DNA of 64,000 nucleotides from Bacteroidota bacterium (GCA_021796215.1 JAJYOK010000019.1:1-64000); one strand, 5' to 3'. Shown: positions 18,069 to 27,543, counted from the stretch's first letter. Notes: generated by a model not told the origin, from the sequence alone. Made by a program: numbers and translations.

Positions 18069-18992
18069 TTATGAATTATTCCCTCGGTGACCACCGCCGG
18101 CAATCATTGCGAACGCATGCAGCACTGTCGGGAACAGAGCTTCAAACGATTGAGCAACTGCTTTTCGCGATCCCGGCATATTAATAATCAACGTCTTTCC
18201 GCGAACGCCAGCCTTTGCACGCGAAAGCATTGCGAGCGGCGTGCGCTCTTGTCCGTAAACGCGGGCTGCTTCAACGATTCCCGGTGCCTCATATTCGATT
18301 ACATGAGCAATTGCTTCAGGCGCGTTATCGCGCGGACCGAATCCGGTTCCGCCGGTCGTTACAACAAGGTCGAATTTCTGTTTGTCGGCATAGGTTTTCA
18401 ATTGCATCTCAATCTTCTCGCGATCATCAGAAATAACTTTGTAGTCGGCTACCTTCACGCCCAAATTTTTCAGCCGCTCCTGAATGAGCTTTCCAGACTT
18501 ATCTTCTTTCTTTCCTGCAGAAATAGAATCAGAGAACACAAGCACTGCGGCGCGCAGCGGAATTGATATTGCTTTCCTGTAATCCGATTTTCCACCGGTC
18601 TTGCTGACAAGTTTCACACCGGTAATTTCCATCTCATCATCAAACATTTTAAGCATGTCATACATCGTCAGCGCAGCAACGGATGCAGCGGTCAGAGCTT
18701 CCATTTCGACGCCCGTTTTGTAAATTGCCTTCACTGTTGTACGAATTTCAATTATGCGCTTGCCGATGTTGTACTCCACACCGACAAAATCCACTGGCAG
18801 CGGATGGCAATATGGAATAATGCCGCTCGTGTTTTTTGCCGCTTGCACTGCGGCAACTTTTGCAACCTCCAACGGATTTCCTTTCGGCACCTCGTTGCGC
18901 CGAATGCGGGTAATCGTTTTCGGGGACACTTTCAGCGTTGACTGTGCAATTGCCGTCCGCAGAGTTTTGATTTTATGAGAAATGTCTATCAT
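18069..18992 (-). CDS. MoaC-MogA fusion, molybdenum cofactor biosynthesis
   Basis: The 307-residue protein joins two enzymes. Residues about 1-145 are MoaC, which converts the GTP-derived cyclic nucleotide to cyclic pyranopterin phosphate: KGNPLEVAKVAAVQAAKNTS, IPYCHPLPV, GVEMEALTAASVAALTMYD. Residues about 150-307 are MogA/MoaB, which adenylylates molybdopterin: VLVFSDSISAG, VVTTGGTGFGPRD, LIINMPGS. MoaC and MogA act at the first and late steps, so fusion does not bring consecutive reactions together. Bifunctional MoaC/MoaB proteins are known in this broad lineage. The gene overlaps the upstream small effector-domain gene by four bases (ATGA) and precedes moeA. Confidence 0.93.
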   Translation of the reverse strand: MIDISHKIKTLRTAIAQSTLKVSPKTITRIRRNEVPKGNPLEVAKVAAVQAAKNTSGIIPYCHPLPVDFVGVEYNIGKRIIEIRTTVKAIYKTGVEMEALTAASVAALTMYDMLKMFDDEMEITGVKLVSKTGGKSDYRKAISIPLRAAVLVFSDSISAGKKEDKSGKLIQERLKNLGVKVADYKVISDDREKIEMQLKTYADKQKFDLVVTTGGTGFGPRDNAPEAIAHVIEYEAPGIVEAARVYGQERTPLAMLSRAKAGVRGKTLIINMPGSRKAVAQSFEALFPTVLHAFAMIAGGGHRGNNS

Positions 18993-19267
18993 TGAAGTCC
19001 CACAGCAAACATGCTTTCCAAATCGTGTCGTGAGTAAACGCGAAACGCGATGAGCGTTTCCGACGATTCGATGCCTTCAATCTTACGGATGCTGCCGGTA
19101 ACAATTTCCGCAAGCCGGTCGTTATCTTTCACACGAATCACCGCGACCAAATCATATTTTCCGGCAACCGAGTATACTTCGCTGATGCCATCGGTATCTG
19201 CAAGTTTCTCCGCAACCTTGTTGATGCTGTCTCTCTTTACGGTCAATAGTACGAGTGCTGTAACCAT
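18989..19267 (-). CDS. Stand-alone Lrp/AsnC effector-binding (RAM) domain protein
   Basis: The 92-residue protein is only the alpha-beta ligand domain of Lrp/AsnC regulators: TALVLLTVKRDSINKVAE, the turn GISEVYSVAGKYDLVAVIRV, and IRKIEGIESSETLIAF. There is no N-terminal helix-turn-helix, so it cannot bind DNA alone. Such SraA-type or single-domain proteins may form oligomers with full-length Lrp proteins or bind amino acids. It overlaps moaC-mogA by four bases and is translationally coupled to it, an association whose meaning is unclear. Start is the ATG after a GGAG-type site. Confidence 0.85.
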   Translation of the reverse strand: MVTALVLLTVKRDSINKVAEKLADTDGISEVYSVAGKYDLVAVIRVKDNDRLAEIVTGSIRKIEGIESSETLIAFRVYSRHDLESMFAVGLQ

Positions 19268-19357
19268 GTTGAAAACTCCTTTGGAGATATGCTCCTTCGT
19301 TTCATTTCGTGTAACTTGAGCAAATCTTCAATGAAAATCAAATCGGGGAACGCCTTA

Positions 19358-19816
19358 TTAAAGCTTTTTCAACAACGCAATTTGCCCAGCGTGATAAAGA
19401 TTATGCTGAAGAGCACCGAAAATCATAAAGCGATTTGAATATTCTTTACCGGCGACGGTGCTGTCAAGACGCGCTTCATCGAATTGTGTAATAGCTTTTA
19501 TCAATTCATTGAGACTTCGTTCTAAAAGCGTAGCTGTGTCCTTCCATGCAGCTTCGCTTTTGTCATTCACGACAGACCAATCTTCTTCCGTCGTCAATTC
19601 AACCACTTCGCCGGCGAGCCGCCTTCGCACAACATCCTGCCAAGCTGCAATGTGCAGAACAATTTCCCAAATACTGTGCACGTTATGTAACGGCTTAGCC
19701 GCTGCATGTTTTGCTGTCACGCCGGCAAGAAGCTCGTCAAGTGCCGGCCCATGCCATGCTTCGCCTTCATACGCCAGACGAAGCTGCTCGGCAATATGAA
19801 TATTCTCGTTCGACAT
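19358..19816 (-). CDS. DinB/YfiT-like four-helix metalloprotein
   Basis: The 152-residue protein has the DinB-like fold signature: a first conserved histidine in VLHIAAWQDVVRRRL and the C-terminal pair in LQHNLYHAGQIALLKK, which form the metal-binding triad of this superfamily. Members act as thiol-dependent transferases (for example bacillithiol or mycothiol related) or remain unassigned. The ATG directly follows the stop of the decarboxylase gene (no spacing), so the two are coupled. The substrate cannot be inferred. Confidence 0.8.
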   Translation of the reverse strand: MSNENIHIAEQLRLAYEGEAWHGPALDELLAGVTAKHAAAKPLHNVHSIWEIVLHIAAWQDVVRRRLAGEVVELTTEEDWSVVNDKSEAAWKDTATLLERSLNELIKAITQFDEARLDSTVAGKEYSNRFMIFGALQHNLYHAGQIALLKKL

Positions 19817-21286
19817 TTATGTGCTCCTCATCAATATTTCTGATTTTTTTCTTAGAATTTCAATCGCCTCGTCAATCACCTGCCGGTGCGCACGAAACGC
19901 GAGCACCGCGCAGCGAAGAACAAATTTCCCATCAAGCATTGTCGAAGAAAAAAATACTCTGCCATCCCGCCGGATTTCATTGACCAATTGCTTATTAAAT
20001 TCATCCGCATTGCCGCGCGCCGGTACGAAACGAAATGTCACAACCGAAAGATCCGGCAGCGGTCCGACTTCCACATTGGGAAGCGCTTGAACTTTTTCAA
20101 AGAAGTATCGTGCAAGCAACAATTTTTCTTCCAGCGCTGCCCGAAACGGTGCAACGCCCAGCAGCTTTAACGGGAGCCACAAACGCAAACCGCGGAAATG
20201 TTTCGACAATTCGATGGAAATATCCGCAGGAGAAATTTCATCGAGCGGTGTGAGTGCGTCTTGCATATAGTTCGCGTAGTGCGAAAATGAACGAAGCAGA
20301 TGCGCGCGATCTTTGACCAGCACTGCACCGGAGCCGTACGGGAGAAATAATCCTTTATGCGGGTCCATCACCAACGAATCGGATTTTTCTATACCGCGAA
20401 GAATTTCTTTTCCTTCTTTGCATAGAGCGAAGAATGCGCCGTACGCACCATCAATGTGGTACCATATTTTGTGTTTGTGCGCGATATCTCCAATCTCAAC
20501 AAGCGGATCCACAACGCCGGCATCTGTTGAGCCAGCCGACGCAACAACAAGCCACGGACGGAGCCCGGATTCCTTGTCGCTGACAATTGAAGCTTCAAGC
20601 GCATCGGGTTTCATTCTAAAACGTTCGTCGCAGGAAACATTCCGTTTAATGCATTCACCAAGCCCTGCAACGCGCAACGCTTTCTCAATTGAATGATGAA
20701 CTTGTGAAGTGAGATACACTACGACACGGGAAAAATCTTTTGCGGGAATTTCATGAGAGTCGCGCGCGGCAACTATGGCTGTGAGATTTGCAATGCTTCC
20801 GCCTGATGTGAGACTGCCTGCAGCAGTTTCCGGGTAGCCGACAATATCTGCCATCCAACGAAGTAATGCATTTTCCATCCGCACTGCGCCGGGCGACGCA
20901 AAAAAAACTCCGGCATAACGATTCGCGACGGCGGCAAGATAATCGGCAATTGCGGAATAATAAATTCCGCCGCCGGGAATGTAGCCCAGATGTTTTCCCG
21001 ACGCTGGATTTAATCCGGGACGATCAACATCTTCTTTCAATATATTTAGTGCGTCATCAATATCAATTGGGCTGTCAAAATCAGGAGAACGAAATGCAAC
21101 TGCGTTTTCCTTTTTGTCTTCAACATACATAGGCAGTGATTGAATTTTCTGCAAAAATTCATCCGCATACCTTTCTGCGCGTTTCAAGATTTTTTCCCGA
21201 AGTTGCACGTCCGGTTCGAGCAAGCAGGATTCTTTTTCCAGTTCAGCGAGACGCGCGGCAACCTGCGGCAAATCAAACTTCTCCAC
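19817..21286 (-). CDS. Group II PLP-dependent amino-acid decarboxylase
   Basis: This 489-residue enzyme belongs to the aromatic-amino-acid/glutamate decarboxylase family. Visible features are the SGGSIANLTAI substrate/PLP loop, the histidine in YLTSQVHHSIEKA that stacks on PLP, the aspartate in HIDGAYGAFF, and the PLP lysine in MDPHKGLFLPYG. These catalyse amino-acid decarboxylation to amines in the cytosol. The start is GTG at 21286 with AGAGGTG in front; it overlaps the sugar-kinase stop by 14 bases. Substrate is not decidable by eye; PHKGL with no bacterial GadB-like C-terminal region favours aromatic-type over acid-resistance GadB. Confidence 0.88.
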   Translation of the reverse strand: MEKFDLPQVAARLAELEKESCLLEPDVQLREKILKRAERYADEFLQKIQSLPMYVEDKKENAVAFRSPDFDSPIDIDDALNILKEDVDRPGLNPASGKHLGYIPGGGIYYSAIADYLAAVANRYAGVFFASPGAVRMENALLRWMADIVGYPETAAGSLTSGGSIANLTAIVAARDSHEIPAKDFSRVVVYLTSQVHHSIEKALRVAGLGECIKRNVSCDERFRMKPDALEASIVSDKESGLRPWLVVASAGSTDAGVVDPLVEIGDIAHKHKIWYHIDGAYGAFFALCKEGKEILRGIEKSDSLVMDPHKGLFLPYGSGAVLVKDRAHLLRSFSHYANYMQDALTPLDEISPADISIELSKHFRGLRLWLPLKLLGVAPFRAALEEKLLLARYFFEKVQALPNVEVGPLPDLSVVTFRFVPARGNADEFNKQLVNEIRRDGRVFFSSTMLDGKFVLRCAVLAFRAHRQVIDEAIEILRKKSEILMRST

Positions 21287-22409
21287 AATTCACCTCTGCC
21301 CACGATTGCATGAACTGAACCAACTCGCCGCGCTTTGGTGAACGGCTGTTGCGCACGTAGAATCCAGATGTGCTGACACCAGACGCAAGGCATTCCGCCG
21401 GAGAAAGTCCAGCAAGAAATCCATTGCAGAATCCCGCATTAAAATTATCTCCTGCGCCGGTTGTCAATTGCGGTGTTGGCGTGTACGGACCGGCAATTTC
21501 AAATGTTCCCGATGAGGTTGCAACAGCAGCGCCTTTCACAGGATGAATGATGACCATGTGGACACCGGATGCTTTTCTAATTTCTGCGGCGCGCTCTTGA
21601 ATATTTTCCGTTGAAGGAATACCGAGCACACCCGAAATCTGAACCGATTCTTCTTCATTCAAGCCGAGAAGAATATCTGCCGTGGCTTGCATCGCCCCAA
21701 AAAGTTTGATGACCCCGCGAATGTCCGAATGTGTGCGCTTGCGTGGATCGGCAAGGTCAATATAAATGGTTTTGCGCTCTTGTCCGCCATCTTTTTGGCG
21801 GAGCGGTATAGTGCGCAGCAAATTCGACATCTCGGTGTAAATAGATTCAGAAAATGTCAGCATGGTCCAGTTCACAAATGCAAGAAGCGAAACTTCCTTC
21901 AGGAGCGGCACAAGCTCCTGCGGAGAAATCTTTTGCGTCAAACCTTTCCAATGCACATCTCGGATGGATTGCAATTTTCCCATCATCACTTTCCCGTCGA
22001 AAAATTCAAGCGCATCGGTATGTCCGGGATCGGCAAACGAGATCACTTTTTTGCAATGTGACGCAAGCTCATTGAACACGGGATGAATCCGGTCCTTTCC
22101 GAGCGCGCCGCAATAAATAATAGAGTAGCCCTGCGAGTCGAGCGCGTTCGCCATGATGGGACCGTTGCCGCCTAACTTAATCTGATTTACAACTAATTCT
22201 ATGTTCGCACTTTTACCTGCGGCTTGCCGAACACGGTCGGCAAAAGCCGTCATTGTTTCAATGCGTGTGAAGTGATCAGCATCCTGCCGCTCGCTGACCA
22301 GATGAATGATTTCATCTACAAAGCCGTCGAAGCCGATAAGCACAGATTGCGACGAGACCGCGTCGGATAATTTCTTTGCTGCTGACTGTACAATTGCAAC
22401 TTGATCCAT
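21273..22409 (-). CDS. PfkB-family carbohydrate/nucleoside kinase
   Basis: The protein (378 residues) has the ribokinase fold: an N-terminal LIGFDGFVDEI, a glycine-rich LGGNGPIMANAL corresponding to the first PfkB signature, and the C-terminal anion-hole/catalytic segment LTTGAGDNFNAGFCNGFLAG with the base Asp. It phosphorylates a sugar or similar alcohol with ATP; the exact substrate is not recognisable. I chose ATG 22409 because GGAG lies seven bases upstream, whereas the ATG at 22415 is too close to it. It is the first gene of a unit with the PLP decarboxylase and DinB-like genes. Confidence 0.85.
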   Translation of the reverse strand: MDQVAIVQSAAKKLSDAVSSQSVLIGFDGFVDEIIHLVSERQDADHFTRIETMTAFADRVRQAAGKSANIELVVNQIKLGGNGPIMANALDSQGYSIIYCGALGKDRIHPVFNELASHCKKVISFADPGHTDALEFFDGKVMMGKLQSIRDVHWKGLTQKISPQELVPLLKEVSLLAFVNWTMLTFSESIYTEMSNLLRTIPLRQKDGGQERKTIYIDLADPRKRTHSDIRGVIKLFGAMQATADILLGLNEEESVQISGVLGIPSTENIQERAAEIRKASGVHMVIIHPVKGAAVATSSGTFEIAGPYTPTPQLTTGAGDNFNAGFCNGFLAGLSPAECLASGVSTSGFYVRNSRSPKRGELVQFMQSWAEVNCGEV

Positions 22410-22638
22410 TGACATTCTCCGGATTTTTTACAAGTCCGCATAAGGCGGAATGAAAAATAACTGGTGTTTTACGATGATGCTACAAAATACTTTTCATTTC
22501 CCCAAAAAACAACGGTGGTAAGATGAAATTAAACGTTGGGTCGGGTTTATTTTTCTTTGTGTCATAACGTCAGGTGCATTCTCTTCATTCAGCGCGATGA
22601 CGCAAAGAAGCTAAGAAAAGAATAAGCAGAAACCCTTG

Positions 22639-23133
22639 TCACTCCGCCGCTTTTATCCGCTGCCGACGAGTTGCAAGCAGCATCAAAACGACGCCGGTGG
22701 TAATGGCAACATCGGCAAGATTAAAAACGCCGCTGTGAATACCGGCAAATCTGATCGCGATAAAATCAATCACCCTGCCATCGTTGAACAAGCGGTCAAT
22801 CAGATTTCCGAATCCTCCACCGGCAACCAACGACAAAGCAATAATCTGTGTCGCATCCAGCCGCCGGGAAAAGAAGAGAAAAATTACCAAGCCGATTAAC
22901 GCAAGACCTGTAAACACTGTCAGCAGCCAAAATTTCATTCCGTCAGAAAGGCTCTCGCCGAGACTTAACATGCCGCCGGAGTTTTCCGCATAAACAATAT
23001 TCACTGCACCTTTGAACAGCGTTATTGGCGACGATGTTGCAAATGAATCTTTCGCTAAATGTTTCGTCGCCTGATCGCAGCCGATGCACATTGTCAGAGT
23101 ACAAAGAATAAGGAGCGTTTTAATAGTATTCAT
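22639..23133 (-). CDS. lspA: Lipoprotein signal peptidase II, paralogue 1
   Basis: The 164-residue membrane protein has four hydrophobic helices and the two catalytic aspartate boxes of LspA: GGGFGNLIDRLFNDGRVIDF and VFNLADVAITTG. The asparagine box appears as ENSGGMLSLG, a variation of ENTGAAF. It cleaves signal peptides of prolipoproteins after lipid modification of cysteine. The N-terminus (LTMCIGCDQATKHLA) contains a lipobox-like MCIGC that overlaps the conserved D-Q-x-T/S-K segment. A second lspA is encoded at 37337. It is followed by 223 noncoding bases, so probably monocistronic. Confidence 0.93.
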   Translation of the reverse strand: MNTIKTLLILCTLTMCIGCDQATKHLAKDSFATSSPITLFKGAVNIVYAENSGGMLSLGESLSDGMKFWLLTVFTGLALIGLVIFLFFSRRLDATQIIALSLVAGGGFGNLIDRLFNDGRVIDFIAIRFAGIHSGVFNLADVAITTGVVLMLLATRRQRIKAAE

Positions 23134-23225
23134 TTGGGAATAATGTCGGATTCCAGTAGAGGCTTCTCATAACAGATGTATTCTAAAAAAATAAAATGAG
23201 ATCGGCAACTATGACAATCATAAAA

Positions 23226-23270
23226 GAACAGCGCCGGCAATACTCAAACACAAGAAGCACTGCCGGCGCA
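23226..23270 (-). terminator. Probable terminator after nuclease gene
   Basis: Arms GCGCCGGCA and TGCCGGCGC flank a 21-base loop; the minus strand continues TGTTCTTTT. It lies 55-99 bases past the stop at 23325. The long loop lowers certainty. Confidence 0.5.
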
Positions 23271-23324
23271 AAAAAATAGTTTGCAAAAAAAACTCATGCC
23301 GCTCTTGTCATTAAACCTCAAAAG

Positions 23325-25109
23325 CTATTGATTGTCAACCCTTGCTTCGATGACTGATTGAATTGATGTGCTGACATTCGACAGAAAATCGTAGCCGGTT
23401 ACAGATTCAATCGAATCTACACTAACGCGGAAAGTTTTCCAATCTGCGGAAAGACTTATTTGTGAATTGTCATTGGTCATGATCACCGCAATAACGCGCG
23501 TAGATGTTGTTACTCGGCTCAAATCATTGCTGCCGTTATCCAGCACAACGGCGATCTTCCACGTATATGCCGGAACATTGACGTGCCCGTTGTCAACCGT
23601 TCCCAGCGTTCCGTAACCGCCGGAATAAATATATAATTCTTTTCCGCTTCCCGTTACGAGTGAACGCAGATAGCTTTCTAAATTTGCCCACGGTCCACGA
23701 TTATTGTTCGGTGCCTGAGGAAGCATATTGGTCATGAGAAATGTCGCAGAATTATTTTCAACCGACGAAGTTCTGTCTGCGGAAGGACACATGTGTCCCC
23801 GGTCGTATCCGCTGCCGCTGAAGCTGCTTGCCTGCACATGGTACCAGCTTACAGGAAGGGATGAATCGGCGCGAAAATCATTCTGCCGCGGTGTGCTTCC
23901 GAGCCACGAAGCATCCAGATGCCATGCAACCCAATTAGGGTCGGATATGGTGCTGTTGTATGACATGACGTACTGCGGTTTTTCCATATAATAATTTGCG
24001 GTGAACGTCGTATCATGCACTGCTGCTGTAGGATTTCCCAGAACAAGATGTTCGCTGTTGCCTCCATCTCCGCCACCGCCGGAATAATCTTCAATAGTGA
24101 TGTCATCAAAGTTTACACGGTTCGATGTTCCGTCGGTTTTCCGAATCTCAAAACGAATTGCTCCCGATACATTGACGGCAAATGAAGCGGACGTTAATGT
24201 TGTTGAAGACGTGGTAACAGTCGAGCCGCTTTGCGTCCATGAACTTCCGCTATCGGTAGAATACCACAATTGCCATGTTGTGTTCGCATCGGTTCCGAAT
24301 TTTGCATGAAGGATTGTTACTGTGCCCGCACCGTTCGCCTTATCGAACTTCATTGTCACTTTTCCACTATTGCGAATGCGTGCGCTCTTTGTTCCATTTT
24401 TTCTGTCGTTGCTCAGTGTGCCAAGCAAAGCATCGTCTAGATTCCATACACCGGAACCAAGAGTTACATCTGCTGCCGCATACGATGTTTTGCTTCCCGT
24501 TTCAAAATTTTCAAATACTGCGGGTGGAATATCATCGTTGATCACAAAGTCGTCAAAGTTCACACGGTTTGCGCTGCCATCAGTTTTGCGGATTTCAAAT
24601 CGAATTGTGCCGGTAACATTCACGGTAAATGATGCCGTGGTAAGAGTCGTTGAAGATGTGGTGACGGTTGAACCTGCCTGCGTCCATGAGCTTCCGCTGT
24701 TGGTGGAATACCAAAGCTGCCATGTGCTGTTTCCATCCGAACCGAAGGTTGCATGTTGAATCGTTACCGTGCTGGCACCGTCCGTGCGATCAAATTTCAT
24801 TGTGACTATTCCACTATTACGGACACGCACACTTTTTACGCCGTTTTTCCGGTCGCTCGATGAAGTCCCTACCAATGCATCGTTCAATGTCCAGACACCG
24901 GAAGCGAATGTAACATCACCAGTTGCGTACGCCGTTTTTGACCCTGCTTCGAAATCTTCCCAGACAGAAACCTTATTCAACCGATGGCGAAGATTATCAG
25001 GAGAAGATGGAGAAGATTGTGCGGGTTCGATCGGGATATTGCAGGAAAGGAAGGTGAAGAAGAATGCCGCCGCAGTGAGCGGCACCGACAAACGGAGGAT
25101 GAACTTCAT
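23325..25109 (-). CDS. Secreted lipoprotein DNA/RNA non-specific endonuclease
   Basis: The 594-residue protein starts with a lipoprotein signal (AAFFFTFLSCNIP, lipobox LSC). Two tandem beta-sandwich repeats follow (about residues 50-190 and 195-345), each beginning FE(A/T)GSKT(A/S)YA and ending RVNFDD. The C-terminal 235 residues are a beta-beta-alpha-Me nuclease of the NUC1/Serratia family, with the catalytic signature YDRGHMCPSADR and the downstream metal asparagine in TNMLPQAPNNNRGPWANLE. It would degrade extracellular nucleic acid for nutrients or phosphate. The two N-terminal repeats are also visible as a DNA direct duplication (about 24100-24970), implying recent duplication. No T9SS sorting domain is present. 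Confidence 0.92.
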   Translation of the reverse strand: MKFILRLSVPLTAAAFFFTFLSCNIPIEPAQSSPSSPDNLRHRLNKVSVWEDFEAGSKTAYATGDVTFASGVWTLNDALVGTSSSDRKNGVKSVRVRNSGIVTMKFDRTDGASTVTIQHATFGSDGNSTWQLWYSTNSGSSWTQAGSTVTTSSTTLTTASFTVNVTGTIRFEIRKTDGSANRVNFDDFVINDDIPPAVFENFETGSKTSYAAADVTLGSGVWNLDDALLGTLSNDRKNGTKSARIRNSGKVTMKFDKANGAGTVTILHAKFGTDANTTWQLWYSTDSGSSWTQSGSTVTTSSTTLTSASFAVNVSGAIRFEIRKTDGTSNRVNFDDITIEDYSGGGGDGGNSEHLVLGNPTAAVHDTTFTANYYMEKPQYVMSYNSTISDPNWVAWHLDASWLGSTPRQNDFRADSSLPVSWYHVQASSFSGSGYDRGHMCPSADRTSSVENNSATFLMTNMLPQAPNNNRGPWANLESYLRSLVTGSGKELYIYSGGYGTLGTVDNGHVNVPAYTWKIAVVLDNGSNDLSRVTTSTRVIAVIMTNDNSQISLSADWKTFRVSVDSIESVTGYDFLSNVSTSIQSVIEARVDNQ

Positions 25110-25264
25110 AGAGTTTCTCCTTGTATAGTGATAGCTGAGAGCAACTATGAGAATCTATAAAAGAAAACTCATTTTGTAAAGGAAATTTATGTTATCATTT
25201 TATGAAAAATAATATTCATGCCGGGTTTTACCTGGCTGCAAAAAAATTCCCAAGCCAGCCGTCA

Positions 25265-25849
25265 TTATTTGAGCATCAACATTTTCTTCAAGAGCACGTT
25301 ATCTCCGAACTTCAATCGCGCAAAATATACGCCGCTTGCCATACGCGATGCATCGAATTGTACGCGATAATATTTTCCTGTTTCCGCAACTTGATCAAAC
25401 AATGTCGCAACTTTCTGACCGATAATATTGTAGATGATCAATGCTGCGCGTCCATTTTTCGGAACAGAAAACTGAAGTGTTGTTGTGGGATTGAACGGGT
25501 TGGGGTAGTTCTGCGACAATGAAAAAACTGTAGGAGCAAGCCCGTCAACATTCTTGACCGCAGAAATTAATTCTTGACCGCTAATGTACGCCGCCAGACC
25601 TCCGGACAAAAATATTCCACTCGCGCCGCCGGAACCGGAAAGCGGATAGCCCGCCACAGATACCACTTTTACATTGCCTTCGGTGTTTTCTACAAAACCT
25701 GAGTTGGATGAAATCAATGTGACTCGTGTTTGGGCAAAAACTTCGGTCTGAAATCCATAGAGCAATAGGTTTATGCTTACCAAGAAAAGAAAATAAAAAT
25801 AACCTGTCCTGAATTTCAAACCTGTTCGTTTTGTTGTCAATATATTCAC
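25265..25849 (-). CDS. Small secreted protein with T9SS type A sorting domain
   Basis: This 194-residue protein has an N-terminal membrane/signal segment (about residues 15-37), a short Gly/Ser-rich middle (YPLSGSGGASGIFLSGG) and a complete C-terminal sorting domain: FSLSQNYPNPFNPTTTLQF through LLKKMLMLK. Little remains for a cargo domain. It follows the collagen-like gene after 20 bases and is probably cotranscribed. It may act as an anchor or partner of the collagen-like protein, which itself lacks a sorting domain; this is inferred from operon position. Confidence 0.8.
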   Translation of the reverse strand: MNILTTKRTGLKFRTGYFYFLFLVSINLLLYGFQTEVFAQTRVTLISSNSGFVENTEGNVKVVSVAGYPLSGSGGASGIFLSGGLAAYISGQELISAVKNVDGLAPTVFSLSQNYPNPFNPTTTLQFSVPKNGRAALIIYNIIGQKVATLFDQVAETGKYYRVQFDASRMASGVYFARLKFGDNVLLKKMLMLK

Positions 25850-25869
25850 AGTTCTCTCCTTAAACTGCT

Positions 25870-27180
25870 TCAGTTACTGTTTGAATGTGCAAAACCGTAC
25901 CACTGACTGTCGGTTGCAGTTTCTCTAAAAAGTTCTACCTTTGCCCATTTGTTGCTGATCTTCATCATCACTTCAAAATGAAGAGCGCTGCCGACATTGA
26001 CCGTCTGCGAGGTAGAATAGCTTACACTTCCGTTCCCAACATTCACTGTGCCGCCGGTTTCATTCACTGAATGCCACCAACCAACAAATGAACCGGTGAG
26101 AGTTTGACTTGTCGGTATTTGTATCCGGAATGTGCCTGCATCTCCCGTTCTTGCAAGAACTATGTTATCACTAGCTATGCCTGATTCAGCGACAAGAGAA
26201 AAGACAATGGTTCCATCTGTTTGGTCGGTTGAAGTAACTTCGATATAAGCCGGTGCACCTTTGTCTCCTTTCAGACCTTGTGAACCTGGAGTACCCGGAT
26301 CGCCTTTATCTCCTTTAGGTCCCTGAATTCCCTGCGCACCTGGAGTTCCCGGGTCGCCTTTATCTCCTTTAGGTCCCTGGATTCCTTGCAAACCTTGTGC
26401 ACCTGAAGCGCCCGGATCGCCTTTATCTCCTTTAGGTCCCTGAATTCCCTGCGCACCTGGAGTTCCCGGGTCACCTTTATCTCCTTTGAGTCCCTGAATT
26501 CCTTGCAAACCTTGTGCACCTGGAGCGCCCGGATCACCCTTGTCGCCTTTCAATCCCTGAATTCCCTGTGCACCTGGAGTTCCCGGGTCGCCTTTATCTC
26601 CTTTGAGTCCCTGAATTCCTTGTAAACCTTGTGCACCTGGAGCACCTGGATCACCCTTGTCACCTTTAGGTCCCTGAATTCCCTGCGCACCTGGAGTTCC
26701 CGGGTCGCCTTTATCTCCTTTGAGTCCCTGAATTCCTTGCAAACCTTGTGCACCTGAAGCGCCCGGATCGCCTTTATCTCCTTTGTCGCCTTTAGGTCCC
26801 GGATTTTTGGCAGAATCAGCCATCGAAGCATGTACTGATTCTAAGCTGTACGCCACCGGAGTCAATGCCATTCGCGGGGATAATTCTATTCCTTCAAATG
26901 TAATACCGAGAGAATCAATACCGTGAAATTGAACAGAATCCGGAAACGGACCCAGCATCGTATGCAGAAGTCCTTTCTCAATATGAAGGGAAACCGGCGC
27001 GCTTATCCATGCGGCTTGATTTCCACGATAAAGTGTAAAAACAAACGCTCCGTCGCCGCTGAACGGCGCTCCGTCTTTCTCAAGATACCCTTCGTACGAA
27101 ATGACACGAGGTACTTGCGAAATTAATTGATGAGGCAAAACGCCAACAAATAGCGCAAAGAAAAGTAGATATTTCTTCAT
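25870..27180 (-). CDS. Collagen-like secreted protein
   Basis: The 436-residue protein has a signal peptide (residues 1-21), an N-terminal beta domain (about 22-127) that starts [20 protein letters not shown] and ends [20 protein letters not shown], and an uninterrupted run of 61 Gly-X-Y triplets (about 128-310). A C-terminal beta domain of about 125 residues follows. The triplets use [15 protein letters not shown] and GTP and form a 13-triplet higher-order unit repeated about four times. Bacterial collagens trimerise into stiff rods; the end domains probably nucleate trimerisation. It likely makes a surface fibre or adhesive stalk. It starts a unit with the T9SS-domain gene downstream. Confidence 0.9.
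   Translation of the reverse strand: MKKYLLFFALFVGVLPHQLISQVPRVISYEGYLEKDGAPFSGDGAFVFTLYRGNQAAWISAPVSLHIEKGLLHTMLGPFPDSVQFHGIDSLGITFEGIELSPRMALTPVAYSLESVHASMADSAKNPGPKGDKGDKGDPGASGAQGLQGIQGLKGDKGDPGTPGAQGIQGPKGDKGDPGAPGAQGLQGIQGLKGDKGDPGTPGAQGIQGLKGDKGDPGAPGAQGLQGIQGLKGDKGDPGTPGAQGIQGPKGDKGDPGASGAQGLQGIQGPKGDKGDPGTPGAQGIQGPKGDKGDPGTPGSQGLKGDKGAPAYIEVTSTDQTDGTIVFSLVAESGIASDNIVLARTGDAGTFRIQIPTSQTLTGSFVGWWHSVNETGGTVNVGNGSVSYSTSQTVNVGSALHFEVMMKISNKWAKVELFRETATDSQWYGFAHSNSN
26251..26799. repeat. Collagen-coding tandem repeat, 9-bp codon triplets in a 117-bp unit
   Basis: The Gly-X-Y region is a nested repeat: nine-base units, alternately grouped as seven and six triplets, giving a 117-base period seen about four times. 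Copies are nearly identical at the DNA level, so length change by slippage or recombination is likely. Confidence 0.85.
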
Positions 27181-27307
27181 GGTACCCTCGCAAAATTAAA
27201 GGATAAATTGCCTTCGATCACTTTTTGGCAACAGGCAGAATTGATTTCCGACGTACTTATGCCATAACGAGACTTATCTTAAATGGTAGAACGGCCTTTC
27301 AAAAACA

Positions 27308-27350
27308 AAAAAACCTCTTTTTCGCTTTGCAGAAAAGAGGTTTTTTTTCT
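27308..27350. terminator. Bidirectional-looking terminator
   Basis: AAAAAACCTCTTTT pairs with AAAAGAGGTTTTTT around an 11-base loop, with A/T tracts on both sides. On the minus strand it ends the gene finishing at 27544. The rest of 27181-27543 shows no gene and should hold the collagen-gene promoter. Confidence 0.8.
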
Positions 27351-27543
27351 ACCCTTACTATTCTTTACTACACGGAAAACTCTAGAGAGAATGGTAGGAG
27401 AAATTAATATTTACACAAGCGAATGTCAAGAGCCTTGATGTCCGCTTGTGCTAAGCGTCACTTTTAGATGCCCGATTTTTTTTGGCGGTATGCACTCTTC
27501 GTGCAATGAGGAATAATTTGTGGCGAAGCTGTGCGAAGTGATT

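Noticed and set aside
26251-26799. CRISPR or minisatellite independent of coding
   Set aside because: The period follows Gly-X-Y codons without interruption and lies wholly inside one gene.
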